Assembly: GCF_029784155.1 (NCBI RefSeq)
Contig: NC_073691.1
Location: 50,388,490 to 50,452,489, forward strand
DNA: 64,000 nucleotides
Reading direction: 5' to 3'
DNA from: Uranotaenia lowii
Taxonomy: Eukaryota > Arthropoda > Insecta > Diptera > Culicidae
Shown: positions 34,329 to 47,602 of the stretch, in pieces
Position numbering within the stretch: position 1 is the stretch's first letter
Layout: each line of letters starts with the position of its first letter
Program-made: the position numbers and the translations under genes
Notes under the pieces: generated by a model
Told to the model about the DNA's origin: nothing
The model's database searches: none
What the model saw: the letters and a program-made list of their open reading frames with translations, nothing else

Positions 34329-37300
34329 GTCTGCTTTTAAAAATAATGTAGTTTAAATTTATATTTTGGAAGAAATATAAGTGAAAATTCATTATTGATT
34401 TTAAAAGTCCAGAAAACAAATCAAAACTTGCTCATTTGCCTAAGCTTTCAAAATTTTTAACTGATTTTTCTTCAGATATTGCTTATTTTAAAGTCATTGA
34501 AATCATTCTGATTTCCTGAATGTAATCTCATTTGAAATTTTATTTTAATATAAATTAGAATGAAATGTGAAATGTGAATTTCGGCATAAAGGGGGATACT
34601 GAATGGGTTTTTTTTTTAATTTTAAGGATTGGATAACTTATTTCAAAATTTATTATTTAATTTTATTTTATTTTATTCAATTTTAATTTATTTGTACAAG
34701 GAATTAAAACAAATAGACACTGATAACAAATTCTAAATAAGAAAAAAAATTAAGACTGAAATCATACACTAAATATAGCTCAACTAAGAGGTTATTTGAT
34801 TTTTCAAAATTTTCCCCTCTAATCCCTAATGAGAGATAATCTGAAAAAAAAGGAAAGACGCTTCAAATGGGATCGAAGTCACGGTGCTAAGGATTTTGAT
34901 TTTTTTTTCTAATTTCGAACTCGAGGGTTGATTTCGACATCTACCCAGTACCTACAGATGAATGGGCACCCCTTGTTTTTGCGTGTTTTACTTTTTGAAA
35001 ATAAATGCGGTTTCCGTAGAGAAAAAAAATGCATTTATTGAGAATGCGAGGGTAGGGCAAAATTTTGTGAAGGGGTCATCGAAAATAGTAAATCAAATTA
35101 TTGGAAGCTAGTTAGGAGCGAGCTCAAAAATGGGTGAAGCTCTTCTGGGGCAGGACGGGTAAGTTTCACGCTGAGTGTATTTTTGGAAAATATTTTGAAA
35201 ATGGGTGGAGATAATCTTTTCCGATTTTTTTTCTCGGTACGGATAATGGGATAATTTAATAACAATCGTTCCGGCTGTCTATATTTTTTTTTGCGAGGTA
35301 ATTACGATATCGGAACAAAAATCCAAAAAAGGGGAAATCAATTATTTTTGTTTCCAAAAAAAATCGTAAAACCAAAGGATTCACTTCATTGAGATGTGAA
35401 TTATCTATTTCGACAGCATTTTACCCATTTAACTAGAAAAAGGGCTGATTTTCTGAAAGAGCACAAAAATAAAATGCTGATTTATAGAGATCTAGAGGAT
35501 CGTAAAAATCATTGGGCGCATCTGGTTAGTTCCCAAAAATCACAGCTTGATGCCGTGGACGGAGGGTGCTCTTGTCTTTTTTTTGTTTATGCCGGAACTT
35601 CTCAACGCTAAGGATTATCTTTTCATTGCTGGCCTATCGTTTTGATGATCTCCAGGCGATAATTAGCTCGTCATAGCCGGAGGGGTCACTAATTGTGACC
35701 TCAGGTGTCCATAATTTTCCGTTTCGGATGAACTGATTATGATCCTTTGTTAAAAATGTCGAGCAGGATTTGTTTTCGAAAATATGATTGAATGTTCTTG
35801 TCTTTCTAGGTTTTTGATTCAGAAAAAAATGCTGGCTACAAAGTTTTAAATCCAAGAAAAAGCGTCAGTTCTTTATAAAATTAACGAATGAAACTTAAAA
35901 TAAAATTGATTTCTAATTTTAGGCTTAGGTCAATAATCATGTCGTACAGTAATTTTCGGCAAAAGTCAACAGATCCAAATTACTGAGAAAATTTCACTCA
36001 ATAAAAATATTCTGTTATGAAATTTTGTTAGGTCATATCATTGGTGATTGTGCAAAATTTCACCCCCTTTTCCATGGAAATTTTTCCAGATTTTTTTTTT
36101 TTTTGATTTTTGAAAATTGTGGGGAATTGTGAGTCACCAAATCTAAAGTGATTAGATAACGTACAAAGTTATCTCGAGTTATCTTGAGTTGACCCAAAAC
36201 TGAAATTTCATAATTAATTTAGTTATTTGAAAGCAATTTCAGATGAGGAAAGAAAAAAAGAGAAATGTATGGTTGAATGATTCCTCAAACCCCGCTCGGG
36301 AACGTTTCGGCAAAATTCCTTATAAAGGATGGACAAAATATTTTTCAAAATTCTTCATTTTGCATAAGAAAACTTTACAGATAGGAAAAACGTATTTTAA
36401 GTTCTGAATGTGTATAAAAACATAAACATAAAGGTGGCCCAAGATACTCCACAAGATTTGGCCCACGATTCCCCACTAGCAAATTGGTTGCGCCTGTGTG
36501 ACTTATTGATGCTTCATCAAAAATTCTTTTTCCACGTGAAAGAACATGACACGAAACAGCTAAGATCAAACCTAAGCGTCTGATCATATTTTTGTTATGA
36601 ACTTCCCCATCAATGCAATTAGCGGGTGCTTGTTTAATTATGTAAGTAATTTTTTCAAGCTTGATTAATAAGAGAAGCATATAATGTGTATCTAAGTTGA
36701 AAACATAAAAAAAAAATATGTATACGCAGAAAGGTGGCGATCACAGTTAGATTGAGATTTTTATCTCAACACACATCTGAGATATTCAGAGTGGCCCACG
36801 TTACCCCACTCTAAAATAAATCACTTCAGGCAAATGTCATTTCATTATACGAAAAAAGTATATAACTTTCACTCACGAATCGAAACTTATTCTTCATTGT
36901 AAACTTAGAATTGCAGTTCAACTAATCTTTTGTATTGAAATTCAAATTTTGGCACACGAAAACGGTATCTTAAGAATGGGTTGTTACTATGAAATGTACC
37001 AAAAAATATCAGAGTTCCAAACCAACCATTTTAACTTCAAAATTCATGCATAGAATACTAATTTCATGCATAAACAAGTTTTAAGTCATGAGGTGTTCAA
37101 TACTCATAAAAGTCAAAAAAAAAAACTTACATCCATCAACTTATTACTAATCTTTTTGATAAAAAAAAGAAATCGTGTATGTTATTAATAATTTCAAGCT
37201 TTTACTAAATATTCAACAAGAAACCAAATTCAGCCTCAATTTTTTTTCTAGTGCTTTCCAATGCTGAAAATCACATTTCAAGGGTTTTGATAAATTACAC

Positions 37301-40300
37301 AAGGCCAAATTAAGGTTTTCAAGGTGCGAAAAATTGAGAAACTTATTGTGATCAATTTAGGTTCTCTGTATCCAAATTATTGAAATAGCTTTTCAAAATA
37401 GGTAAACATTATATAAGAAATTTCTGTATTTTTGACAAAACCTAAAAAATAAAGGTTTTTAACCTGATATCAACTTTCCTCAAAACCGCAAGTACTTTCA
37501 ACTTATGCGAAAGAAATAAGATACAGAGGTTTTCTATTTGTTTTCTTCATCCTATTTGTATAATACGGAAATTCAAACGAATTTAAAAAAAAGTTATTAA
37601 TCAAATTGAATTCAGGATGTTTTTTCAAAACAAATATCAAATCGTTTTGCAGGATGAAATAAATTTATTTAAAGAAATATCACCTTATACTAGCAATGAT
37701 TAATCTAAAAAAATTTAAAACTGTACAATTTATTTTTACTAAGATCATTTTTAATTGTCTTCATAAAAATATTATGCTTTATTTATATGAATGAAGTATA
37801 ATAAACTAATTCAGAACTCACTCACTTTAGATTTCACTCAAAACTCAACTCATCTTTATTTTCAAACTCATAAACATCATGGGATGACAGACAAAATCGG
37901 ACAAAAGATAAGAGTTCAGGACGCGAAATCTACCAAATTTTCAAAACATAGGTTCCAAAATAATGTATCCTTGAGTAATCAATTTAGGTTTTATAATAAG
38001 TTTTAAGTTTTTGAAATGATAAGATGTTTTTGTTGAAAAACTGTTCATCTTAATTTAAAAAAACTTTTATTTTTCATCATCATCAATTGTTTAAGTTTTA
38101 AAATAAACTTTCCGAACTTTACAGAATCGTTTTCAGTTAAACCGAAAAATATTCAAAAAAATTTTTTGAAAACACTTTATGATTTTTTTGTAATATTTTT
38201 AAAAAGCTTTTCCTTGATTTTCAATCAAGAATTTTTCTATTTTGTAAAAAATAATTTTCTTGGAAGCCTGTTAATCTTAATTTTTGATAAAAAAAAAAAT
38301 AAATATTTTTGTGTAAATTCTGTCCTTTGCAGAACCCAAAATTCCAATAAACGGCGACAAAGAATTCAGAGCTTAAAAAATTAAATAAGGAAACCTGCGC
38401 TCGAAAATAAAAAATGTTTAACATATTTTCAATATTTCAAATCACCTTGAATTGACGTGTCACCTCCCCTCCACCCCAGGGTCGTGTTTTTCGCACGGGC
38501 CTGTTGAGATTAATATATAATTGCTTTTGAATTTGTAAACATAAATTTCATAATCATTCAATTTCTGTTCTTGTTTCCCCAACAGCTTTTAAACTTAAAA
38601 AAAAGAGATCTAGATTTGGTTGATAGATGGTGTCTGTAAAAGTTTGTAAAATAATATATAAAGTTTCAACTTGGTGACACGTTATTTTTTTTTTATCTTA
38701 TACAAGGTGAATAAAATTAAAATGGATGAAAATGAGTGATTTTTTATCTTCAAATTTTGCTCAACTCGATCGCAAAACCTTTATTTGACAAGGGAGTAGC
38801 ATTTTTGGTTCCTCAGTTTTCTAACTGATTTTGAAAGGTTTTGGTGTCATGAACTCGTCATATAATGTCATGGTTTGTCATATAATTCATCACCTATGTA
38901 CAAAATAAAAATCAATTTTTAATTTATTTTTATCCTCCATACAGTCAAAGCTTTAGATTTTGGCCGTAAAATACTAATTTTTGTGATGCAAATCCAATTT
39001 CTCAGTTTTTTAAATTCAATAAATTATAGTTAATGACATTTTAAAAAATATTATACAAAATTTTGAACTAATTAAAAATCTATTTTGAAGACTGTTCAAT
39101 GTTTTGAATAATGTTTTTCGAATATCTAAGATTCATTTTAGTGTAGATTTTTTTTAAAATTGCACTAAAATTTTCGTATTTTTCGAAATGGGGGTAACTG
39201 AACTAAAAGTAAACATCCGTAGTTTTTTTTTGTCTGAACTCAAAACCACTTACGATTTTCGAAAAAGTTTTTCATTTATTCAAATACTGAATTCTCAATT
39301 TTTCATTTTCTTGCTGTTGTTCTAAAAAAAGTGCACAAATTACTTTACTGATTTTCTTTTTAATTTTTCTGAAACCCAGAGCTAAAATCACTTATTGCAA
39401 AATGCATTTGGCGCTTAGTTAAAATCAATGAACTGTGATGCATAATGAAATCATCCTACATAACTTGCAAACATTTCAAAGGGAAAAAAATTATTGTTGA
39501 TTATTTTTCATTTCTAAAAGTCGAACAATTTTATAATAATTATTTGCTTTATGTTTTATTGAAAAAAATTGTTTCTTCTTTATTGTGTTGTTGTCAGTAA
39601 GCTGTAGAATAATGATTGAGTATGCTATATTTCGATAAGCTTACATGTAAAATTCGTTTTTGGTATGTTTAAGAATTTAAGATTGCACGGTTATATCGGT
39701 TTTGGCTTCCCTGGATATTCAGTAATATTCCTCCACGGGTGCCCCGTTTTTGTGGGAAACTGGCCGAACATTGCTCGGATTTTTTAGCATTATTTGCAAT
39801 TATTAAGCAGAAAACTAAAATTAAGTTATGATTTGTTTTTATTTTTAGGACATAAGCCCCAGAATTATTTTCATCATAATGAACATCACAAATTTTTTTT
39901 TTGAAGCTCCAAATTTTATTTGAGCGCAGCTGACGTGCTTCGATGAAAAAATTTAATTAGTGTTTGGTGACAAAATTTTTCCTGTAACATTTTTGCATCA
40001 CCAATGCATATACGTATAAAAAAATAGAAGAACAATATTGGATTCTATATAATTATTCAGGTTTGGGTTGTTAAACATTTTGATATTGTAAGTTCAATCT
40101 TTAAAATTCTTGATTTCGAACGAAGATCCAAGAATTGCTAATTTTTTATGGAGTTTAAATTAAGGGACTTTGATGGTTTTATTATAAAGAAGAAAAAAAA
40201 CTTTGGTGGAAATGATGAAAATTGAAGAAAATTTATCAATAATTTAAAATTAAAGTAGCAGATAAAGTTTGCTGTTCAAATCAGATTAATTTTCTACTCT

Positions 40301-40838
40301 ACTACTCTACTCTACTCTACTCGATTGAAATTTAAGAGCTTAAGTTGAAACTTTGCTTTTGAAGAACCTGCTATATGCCGGCGCGTTCGAAAATTGATTT
40401 TTTTGGGTGATGCATCAGTCTATCAATTTTTTTGGTAGATGTCAAATCACCTTCCAAGGCTTTTGCATACAGATTTTTATAATTTACAAACACCTGCATT
40501 GATAAAGATTCCAAATTTTGTTTAAAATTTGTGACTTTTTCTGGTTGTTTTTCCATACTTACTTATTAAATAAAATATTTAAATTTTGAACTCAGAAACA
40601 AAATTATGAAACTGTGATCTCCTGCAGTTGGAATCTTTTATTAAATTCTCACATTAATTTATCAATCTTGATTCTAAAACTTAACTTCGAACTGAATCAT
40701 AATTTGAATTAACAATTTTATTTCCGAATGTGTATCCGGCCTTTTGAACCTGAGGTCAACATCTGAATTTCCAATTTAAAAAAAAAATTCTAAATATTAT
40801 TTTCAGATATTGAGGCTGAAATAAATAACGAATACATA
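34329..40838. other. Long AT-rich spacer, mostly featureless
   Basis: 35,000-35,870 is moderately GC-richer; the remainder is AT-rich. Open frames are short and without motifs (for example plus 35,396-35,611, 71 codons). Three related motifs 'ggcccacg..tccccac' occur at 36,433-36,809. A CTCTA-type microsatellite lies at about 40,293-40,322. The minus frame 40,371-40,556 (61 codons, starting MEKQPEKVTNF) is compositionally protein-like but matches no family I know. Confidence 0.4.
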
Positions 40839-41210
40839 CAGTAATACCTCGATATAAAGCAACATCTTTTTAAAGCAACCTCGATATAACGTAACCCAAT
40901 ATAAAGCAACTTTTGCCTCTATATTACGTAACTTTTAAAAATGTTTCTAGTTTGAATAAATATGTTTAATTTCAATACTTTTTTGTCATAAAAATATAAT
41001 AATGTTGTTTATGAGCCATACGGTAAATTCTCAGAGGCATAAAGAGCGAATGAGCGCAAGCGTTGAAAATGTAACTCCAGTACTTTCAGTATTGTGATAA
41101 TCGCTTTTGTGCTTTTGAAATTCTAGCCTAGAGCATGTATCTCAATTTCAAAACTTAATGACTATATTTGCACCTACAGATAAGTTGGATAAGCTGAAGT
41201 GAGGTTAGGG

Positions 41211-41709
41211 TAAGGTTGCCAGAATTTTTTCCACTTCCATCCGGGCCTAGCAATTCCGGGCATTTTTTCAAAAAAACCTGGCAAAATCCGGGCATGGATT
41301 TCAATTTTTCAAATCCAAAAACCGGGCAAAAACCGGGCAAAATTTAGGTGTAATTATACATAAAAGCAAAGAAAAAATGTAAAAAAAATTGAAATTAATA
41401 TTTTATTAATGTAATTGCATACTTCCAAAAACTTTTTGGAACACTTAAAATTCAAAGGTTTATAAAAATAAATCAGCGAAATTATTCGAAACAACCGTTG
41501 AAAATTTACATACCGTTAATCGATTTTGCTGAAACTTAATCAAAAACTTTGATTTTTTTTGGTTTCTTTGTGAAAATTGTGAAAAAAACCGGGCAATATC
41601 CGGACTTTTTTCACGATATCCGGGCAACCGGGCCGGACCGGACTTTATCGAAATTTTGCATCAAATATCCGGGCAAACCCGGATAAAACCGGGCAATCTG
41701 GCAAGCTTA
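41211..41709. mobile_element. hAT-type MITE nested in the pogo-like element
   Basis: The ends are TAAGGTTGCCAGAA and TCTGGCAAGCTTA, with the perfect 8-bp direct repeat GGTTAGGG outside (41,203-41,210 and 41,710-41,717). The interior has multiple CCGGGCAA/TTGCCCGG-like motifs near both ends, as in the 20,172 copy. It is younger than its host element. Confidence 0.9.
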
Positions 41710-41746
41710 GGTTAGGGCATGTAGTCTTTCATTCAAATAAGTTTTT

Positions 41747-42123
41747 ATGATCGACGAAGAAGATGCTGAATACGCGACGTTAAATGACTACGAAATCGTT
41801 TCTGTCCTGCATCTTAAACATTCAGACGAGGATAACAATGTGGAGGGTTCGCAGTCAAAATAGACGATCCACCACAGCTTCTAAAAATCTATTTTTTTAT
41901 CATTGATGTTATTATTAATAATAATGGTAATTTACATCTCCAGACACAATCGAGTGTACAAGAAGATGACGATTTTTCACGAGAGTCAGAGCAGTCAGCT
42001 TTAAACGGTTTTGATGTGGCTATCAAATATGCAGAGGAGAACGGTTGGCCGCTTAATATGCAATTTTCATTGGGGCAGATGCGGTCAAAAATTATAGCCA
42101 AAATAGTAGAAGAACAGATTTAA
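41747..42123 (+). pseudogene. pogo/Tigger-like transposase C-terminal remnant
   Basis: Two stretches in different frames are visible: MIDEEDAEYATLNDYEIVSV ... DNNVEGSQSK-stop (41,747-41,863), and QTQSSVQEDDDFSRESEQSA ... NGFDVAIKYAEENGWPL to KIVEEQI-stop (41,941-42,123). The acidic stretch followed by a short helical segment ('al..al..a..y.e.n') is the usual C-terminal region of Tigger/Jerky-type transposases. The gap ends in TTTACATCTCCAG, which could be a splice acceptor, but no in-phase donor is visible, so a frameshift or deletion is equally possible. Confidence 0.6.
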
Positions 42124-42407
42124 CTTAATTGTAAAATTGTGAAAAATATGTATGTTTGTTGGAATCTTCACTTTAATTGTTTCTGAAAATGTTTGTTGAA
42201 ATTAAATAAACAGAATTGTTGAGTTTGTTACAAGAATATTTTCGTTTCTTAAATCCGTACAAACAGAATTTAGAATCAACTTTTTCACATTTACGATCAC
42301 TATCGATACTCCAAAGGACCATTTTAAGTGTTGTTTCGATATAACGTAACTTCGATATAAAGCACCGAAAAAAAAATTTCGTTGCTTTATATCGAGGTAT
42401 TACTGTA

Positions 42408-43734
42408 CTTCTTTATTCCAATATTTTCAAAAATCCCAAAGGTAGCAATACATAGAGTTTGAGGCTATTTTTTGAAAAATTCGAAAATTTAAACAGCGAT
42501 AGTCAAGCAGTAGAAAGCGGGAATTGTATAATCTTTTGTTTCAGAGATTTTTTAAAATCCCATATTTAAAAATGGTTTGTAATTCTATAATTTTCTTTTC
42601 ATATTCTAAAATGGTGTGTATCGAGATTCAATTTAAAAAAATGTATTTTGTTAAACTTTGAAATGAAAAACCATAATTCGAATCAGAATTTCCTCCCAAT
42701 GATGATCAAAACTAAAATTATAAAAAAATAAATTGGATGCATAACCCGAAATCTGATCACATGTATCGAGTTTTAAGGTTTATAAGCAAATTTGGATAAA
42801 CAAAATCCGGAATAATTTTCCCCTTATATCCGTAAATATTTAAATTATTCATAAAGCCACAAAGATAAATACGTGAAACAGTGTTTTTTATCGTTGAACA
42901 TCAGTCAACTTTAAATCATATTTTAAGCTTCCAAAAATCGTTCATGTCGATAATAAAATTTGCTCAACAAATATGACAAAAAAAAATTAATTTTGAACAA
43001 AAGAAAGTTTAGTCAATTTTTGACCATTTTTAGACATTTTTAATTTTTTATCATGTTTTCATGCATTTAGCACCTGATGCATCAAAATAGTCGATTTTGG
43101 CAACTCAAAATGTTCGGATGTGTTTACCGAAATTGAACGGGGTCTGTATATAAAAACAGACAAAACATTACTGTTCAATCTTTCTTCCACATGATTTAAG
43201 TTTATATTATTCAAACAAAAAATCACTTCCTTAATAATTAACATGTTGACATAAAATTTTTACATTTATTTTATTCTCATAAGCATTTTATTTCACTTCA
43301 TACCGAACATGATGATAAAGTAATTCTCTAATCATAAATGTCTCCTAAAAATTTCGATCTTGCAGTAGAATAATAACAACTCAACAAGTCATAAGTAGAA
43401 CTTTTCAGATTTATAATAGCCAAAAAACCACAATATTGTTTTAATGAGCACTTTGCATTTCAAATGAAGCATAATTGAGGCATTTTTTCTCCAATATAGA
43501 GGGGAACTTTTAGCAAAACAGGAAAAGGGCGGACAGGAGATTTAAAAAAAACACTTACTGAATTTGAGCGATCTCGTCTTGTCAAACATCGAAAATAAAT
43601 AAAACACAAAAAAAAATATTGAAATAAAACGGATTGTTTTATTAAATAAAAAAAACAAACTAAGAATATTTTGGAACCTTTAGTATTAAAATATTTTTAA
43701 CATAGAATAAAATTGTCTTGTCGCGAATTTTAGC
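42408..43734. other. AT-rich spacer, no feature seen
   Basis: No motif-bearing open frame and no recognised repeat partner. Confidence 0.45.
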
Positions 43735-43742
43735 TCCATACT

Positions 43743-44183
43743 TGCGCTTTTCAGCTTGCCTTAATATTTAATTAAAAATTTGGGAGAAGTCCGGTTTGAT
43801 CTGGTTGCCTAGATTCCATTGACAAAGTTCGGATTTAACACAGATTTAGTCACCTTTTTTGCCAAATCGAAAATAAATAAATTTTCTTGTAATTTGTGCG
43901 TCTATAACGAAATTTTTCGGGCAAGTTTTATGAAAATAACCATGAGAGGTTTTATGGAAGCCTAAGATATTTATGATTTAAAATCTGCATAAATTCAAAT
44001 TGAAAATAATTTAAGTTATTTTTTTTTCAATTTTTGTTGAGATATTCCTGCGTTTTGGCCAAATTTGCTCAGATTTTTGGTCGACAATTTTGAAATCAAA
44101 TGCCAGGATTCTTCTAGGTTTTTAGATAAAGTAGCCCGAATTGTTCAGCGCAGATACGTGCTGAAAAATGTCTGGCAACCTTA
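43743..44183. mobile_element. Probable degenerate hAT-type MITE, TAAGGTTGCC family
   Basis: The right end TCTGGCAACCTTA is clear. The 8 bp just outside it (TCCATACT, 44,184-44,191) recur at 43,735-43,742, a plausible target duplication. The left terminus there (TGCGCTTTTCAGCTTGCC) is only weakly like the family TIR. The interior has 'gccaaat' and 'tgccaggatt' motifs. The small frame 44,065-44,253 lies across the end and is not a gene. Confidence 0.5.
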
Positions 44184-44191
44184 TCCATACT

Positions 44192-46171
44192 TATTATTAT
44201 GTTATTTCCAATATTTGAACCACTGTTGCATTCCATCGATTATTTCAATTTAAAATAAAGAATGCAATATCCCTTCAGCTTTGTTTGCTTCTCAAAAATA
44301 AGGCTTTTGAAGTGGACCAATAAAATCGCATTTTCCCTTTGATGAAATCAATTTCGATAATCATAACTTTCGCCCGAATCAATTACCCTGAAGGCATTGC
44401 AACTTTCCCCATCGCAAGCCTCTCCGTTTAGATTAATGTTGCAAGACAGATGTACATCAATCGGAAACGAATGCGAGAGTAATCTTTCAACCCTTAATTG
44501 TACGGGAGCAAATATGGGTAAGGAAGAAAAAAATCTTTAAATTTTGTCCGAATTGACCAAGGAAGGCAAACATTTTAGCAAACCCTATATTTACAAAAGG
44601 AAATCAATTCCCTGCCTAATCTGTTTATGATTGTCATAAATTATGGTGACCATTTCCTCTTTTGAGAAAGGGCCACTTTTGTGTACAAATCTTTGAGAGT
44701 ACTGCCCAGAGGGATGAAACAGAAAGGAAAAATTTTTTTCCGCTTCACCGGTTTTGCAAATGTTCTATACCTTCTTGCATCCGCCACAAGTATCGAGAAC
44801 ATATGAATCAATGAAGATGAAGGGAAGAAACGGGGGCAAAAAATTTGGCGAATAGAATGAGATTTACGCAAACAAAAAGCCGAAAATTGAATTGTCTGGA
44901 TCAACAAACGGTGTTTTGTGCGAACAAAAAAAAATTGCAAAGGGGTGAGCTGAACCCTTTTTTTATCTTTTGGTTGACCAGAAGAGAAATCAAAATAAAG
45001 CAGAACAGATCTGAAGGTGGAAATAGACTTATCATAAATTTCAAAAATAAATTTGTTAACGGATCTGCATATTTAACACAAAAAATACCTTTAAAAGGTG
45101 CAACATATTTTTGTTTCAATACCATAGAAATGTTTTTTCTTGTTTTATGCAAACAATTTATTGTTTTAGAAGTTCGATAAAAATTGTAATCAAACATTTG
45201 AATGTTTTGCCACATGCTGCTACCATTTTCTTTTCTGCAAATATTTAACGCGAAAACATTTTCCGAGCTAGAAAAACAGATTGCCGTAAAATATCGTATG
45301 TATGAAGGTACAGTTAAAATCACATCAACGGGGCACGTGTTTATTGTTGAATTTAACGGTGGAAAAATGGCAAAAAAAAAATCACATAATATGAGTCCGA
45401 ATCATATTACAACGGCAACTAAATCGGGAGAACAATGATCCGGAAAATATCACATAACATAACATCGGATGATGTGTTGTGACAGTGTAGGGCAGAAAAA
45501 AAATTAACACCGGTGCACTGCACTGGCAACCATAATGTGCTTTTTTTTCGTCCTGTTTGCTGCTAAATCTAAAATGTTATTAGCTTGGTTACACACTACA
45601 TTGAACACAATCAGCCACCGGAATGGATGAACGGAGGTGTGGGTGTTAAATAAACTGAAATGGCTGCTACCTGCTGATTCGACTTTTGTTGACGGAAAAT
45701 AGCAGGAAAGTAAATTTAAAATATGATAAAAACATAACCACATGATTTGACGGTGAAAACGAGGAATTGTCGATTTTTGATTCCCTGAAATAGGCAAATT
45801 TCTTGGGTTTCTGTTTGTGTTGTATCTGAAGGTATTCCTGAGAGGGACTTGAAGATATTATCATGGCTGATTTATATATGTAAACTATATTTTCCACATT
45901 TACATGTCCAATTTTAAAACTTAGTGATGCCATAAATAATTACCAAATATGGATTGGGTTAATGATGTCACCTGCAGAATTTTAACTGGTTTGATTACTT
46001 TCTATAACTACTGTTTGTGTAATCAAGGCTTTTATTCAAAAAATGTTTTTAAAATTCTGTAACCTATCTGGAGTAAGATCAAACAAAATGTGACGCCTTT
46101 TTTTTTGTAGCGGCCCACCACACTCCCCCACACCAAAAGGCTCAATTGAGCCCCCTGGTAATGGACGCTAC
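44192..46171. other. Single-copy-looking region, GC-richer in part
   Basis: 44,270-45,000 and 45,330-45,850 are GC-richer. Overlapping frames on both strands (plus 44,845-45,180, 111 codons; minus 44,901-45,323, 140 codons) have no recognisable domains. The 140-codon frame is Phe- and Ile-rich in a way typical of AT-rich noncoding DNA. Confidence 0.35.
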
Positions 46172-46241
46172 TGTTCTCAGCATGTCTGGCAGCAATGATA
46201 ATAAAAGTTAACGCGAGCAAATTTTAATCATGCTGAGAACA
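46172..46241. repeat. Perfect 13-bp hairpin TGTTCTCAGCATG
   Basis: TGTTCTCAGCATG (46,172-46,184) and CATGCTGAGAACA (46,229-46,241) are exact complements separated by 44 nt. The adjacent left flank holds a GC-rich CCACCACACTCCCCCACAC stretch. Function unknown; it may be terminal repeats of a very small element. Confidence 0.6.
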
Positions 46242-46558
46242 CAAAATTTTTTTAATGTCGTACGAGTAAATGTATTATTTAACTAAATTGACTACAATAT
46301 GAATCTCAATGGAAAATAATTTCCTTTGAAGAGTTTCATTATACTATATTTACTATTACACTATTTATTTTTTGCTTATTTTAACAAGTCATGTTCAATA
46401 ATTTAATATGATAAAATTACAAACTACAATATTTTTAAAGAATAATTCTATTAGAAATAAACGCTACAAATGTACAAAAGATAAGCAAAACAAAGACTGG
46501 TTGATGACCTTGCAAAATACCTTTCTATTTTTTACTGATTAGAATATTATCCAATATT

Positions 46559-47285
46559 AATTTTTGAAATTTCTCAAATCGTGGGGTCTCATCCATGATT
46601 ATAAGGTGACGTTCACATGGGTAAATTTGAGCTTTTAGGTTTGTATGGGAAAATTGATTATTTTGTACTGAAAACTCAATTTTTTTTTTCTGTGGAACCA
46701 ATTTTGCTTCAAGTTTTTGTGCCAGTTTATTTTTTTAAAGAAATTTTCCGCTGAACAACTTTGTTGAAGACCGTAACTTCGTATCTAATTAGGCAAAAAA
46801 GTTATCAGCTGTTTCATAGGATTATTTCTTTTGCCATTGAAAAATATTAAATTCCATTGACATCACTGCTGGGTGCCTAGCGAGGTATTGCATGACGACT
46901 TTCCGAGCGAGGCATCAGCAGTGATGTCAACTGAATTTATTTTTTTTTCTATGCCAAAAAACACACCCCTTTTTAAATAGCTAATTACTTCTTAGTCTAT
47001 TAAGATTTGAAGTAACGGTCTTGGACAAAGGTGTTCAGCTTAAAATTTCCTAGGAATTTATATCTTTGCACTTAAACAATCAGCTGGCTCCATTCCACAG
47101 AAGTATGCAGTTGATTTTTCAGAACAAATATTCAATGTTTCCATTCAAACATAAAAGTTCAAATTTACTCATGTAAAAGTTACTAAAAGATTCTGCAAAA
47201 ATCATGGATGAGTTTTGAACCACATCGAAGCTTTTTTGGCCACAGCGTTCGTGAATTTCAAAAATGACCTCAAATCGACTCAGTC
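46559..47285. mobile_element. Long-palindrome MITE, copy 3 (left terminus lost)
   Basis: It begins within the left arm ('tttttgaaatttctcaaatcgtggggtct') and runs through the conserved centre (TGACATCACTGCTGGGTGCC ... GCAGTGATGTCA) to the right end ATCGACTCAGTC. The first 15-20 bases seen in other copies are absent. Arms remain complementary over most of their length. Confidence 0.75.
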
Positions 47286-47602
47286 TCTTGCTTTAGTACA
47301 AAGATGTATGATGTGGCATAAGATAGCAAGATGAGCGTAAGCTACGTAGAGGAATAATCAAAGAATTCGAATAAGAAGGCTTTCTACTATTGATGACATT
47401 GAAAAAGAACATGCATCTGCGATGTTTATAAAAATTGGAAAAGCTACGCTAGAGTATTTCTGGCTAAAAAATACGCTAGCATAGCGATAAAGACAAAACT
47501 AATTCGGATCATTGCTGGGTGAAAAAAACGCGCGTAGGGCTGAATTGTATATGAAAAACTAAGCACTCCGATGATTGCACCGAGTCAGCGGTGTCATATA
47601 CA

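Larger units (their letters stand above)
40839..42405 (+). mobile_element. pogo/Tigger-like transposon, internally deleted, TA duplication
   Basis: Perfect 25-bp TIRs begin CAGTAATACCTCGATATAAA (40,839-40,863, complement at 42,381-42,405), flanked by TA (40,837-40,838 and 42,406-42,407). Subterminal copies of 'cgatataacgtaac' and 'atataaagcaac' follow at both ends. The CAGTA start, TA target and the C-terminal transposase remnant fit the pogo/Tigger group. The DNA-binding and DDE catalytic parts are missing. A hAT-type MITE is nested at 41,211-41,709; without it the element is about 1.06 kb. Confidence 0.85.

Noticed and set aside
32772..34356. Two overlapping 522-codon plus-strand ORFs and 197-264-codon minus-strand ORFs
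   Set aside because: They are translations of a stop-free 9-bp satellite in several frames at once. The tripeptide repeats reflect the DNA period and not selection for a protein.
36375..36680. 101-codon minus-strand ORF
   Set aside because: It reads through the repeated GGCCCACG motifs and AT-rich flanks, with no recognised protein motif.
40371..40556. 61-codon minus-strand ORF starting MEKQPEKVTNF
   Set aside because: Amino-acid composition looks protein-like, but it is short, alone, matches no family I know, and has no second copy in the window; not enough to call a gene.
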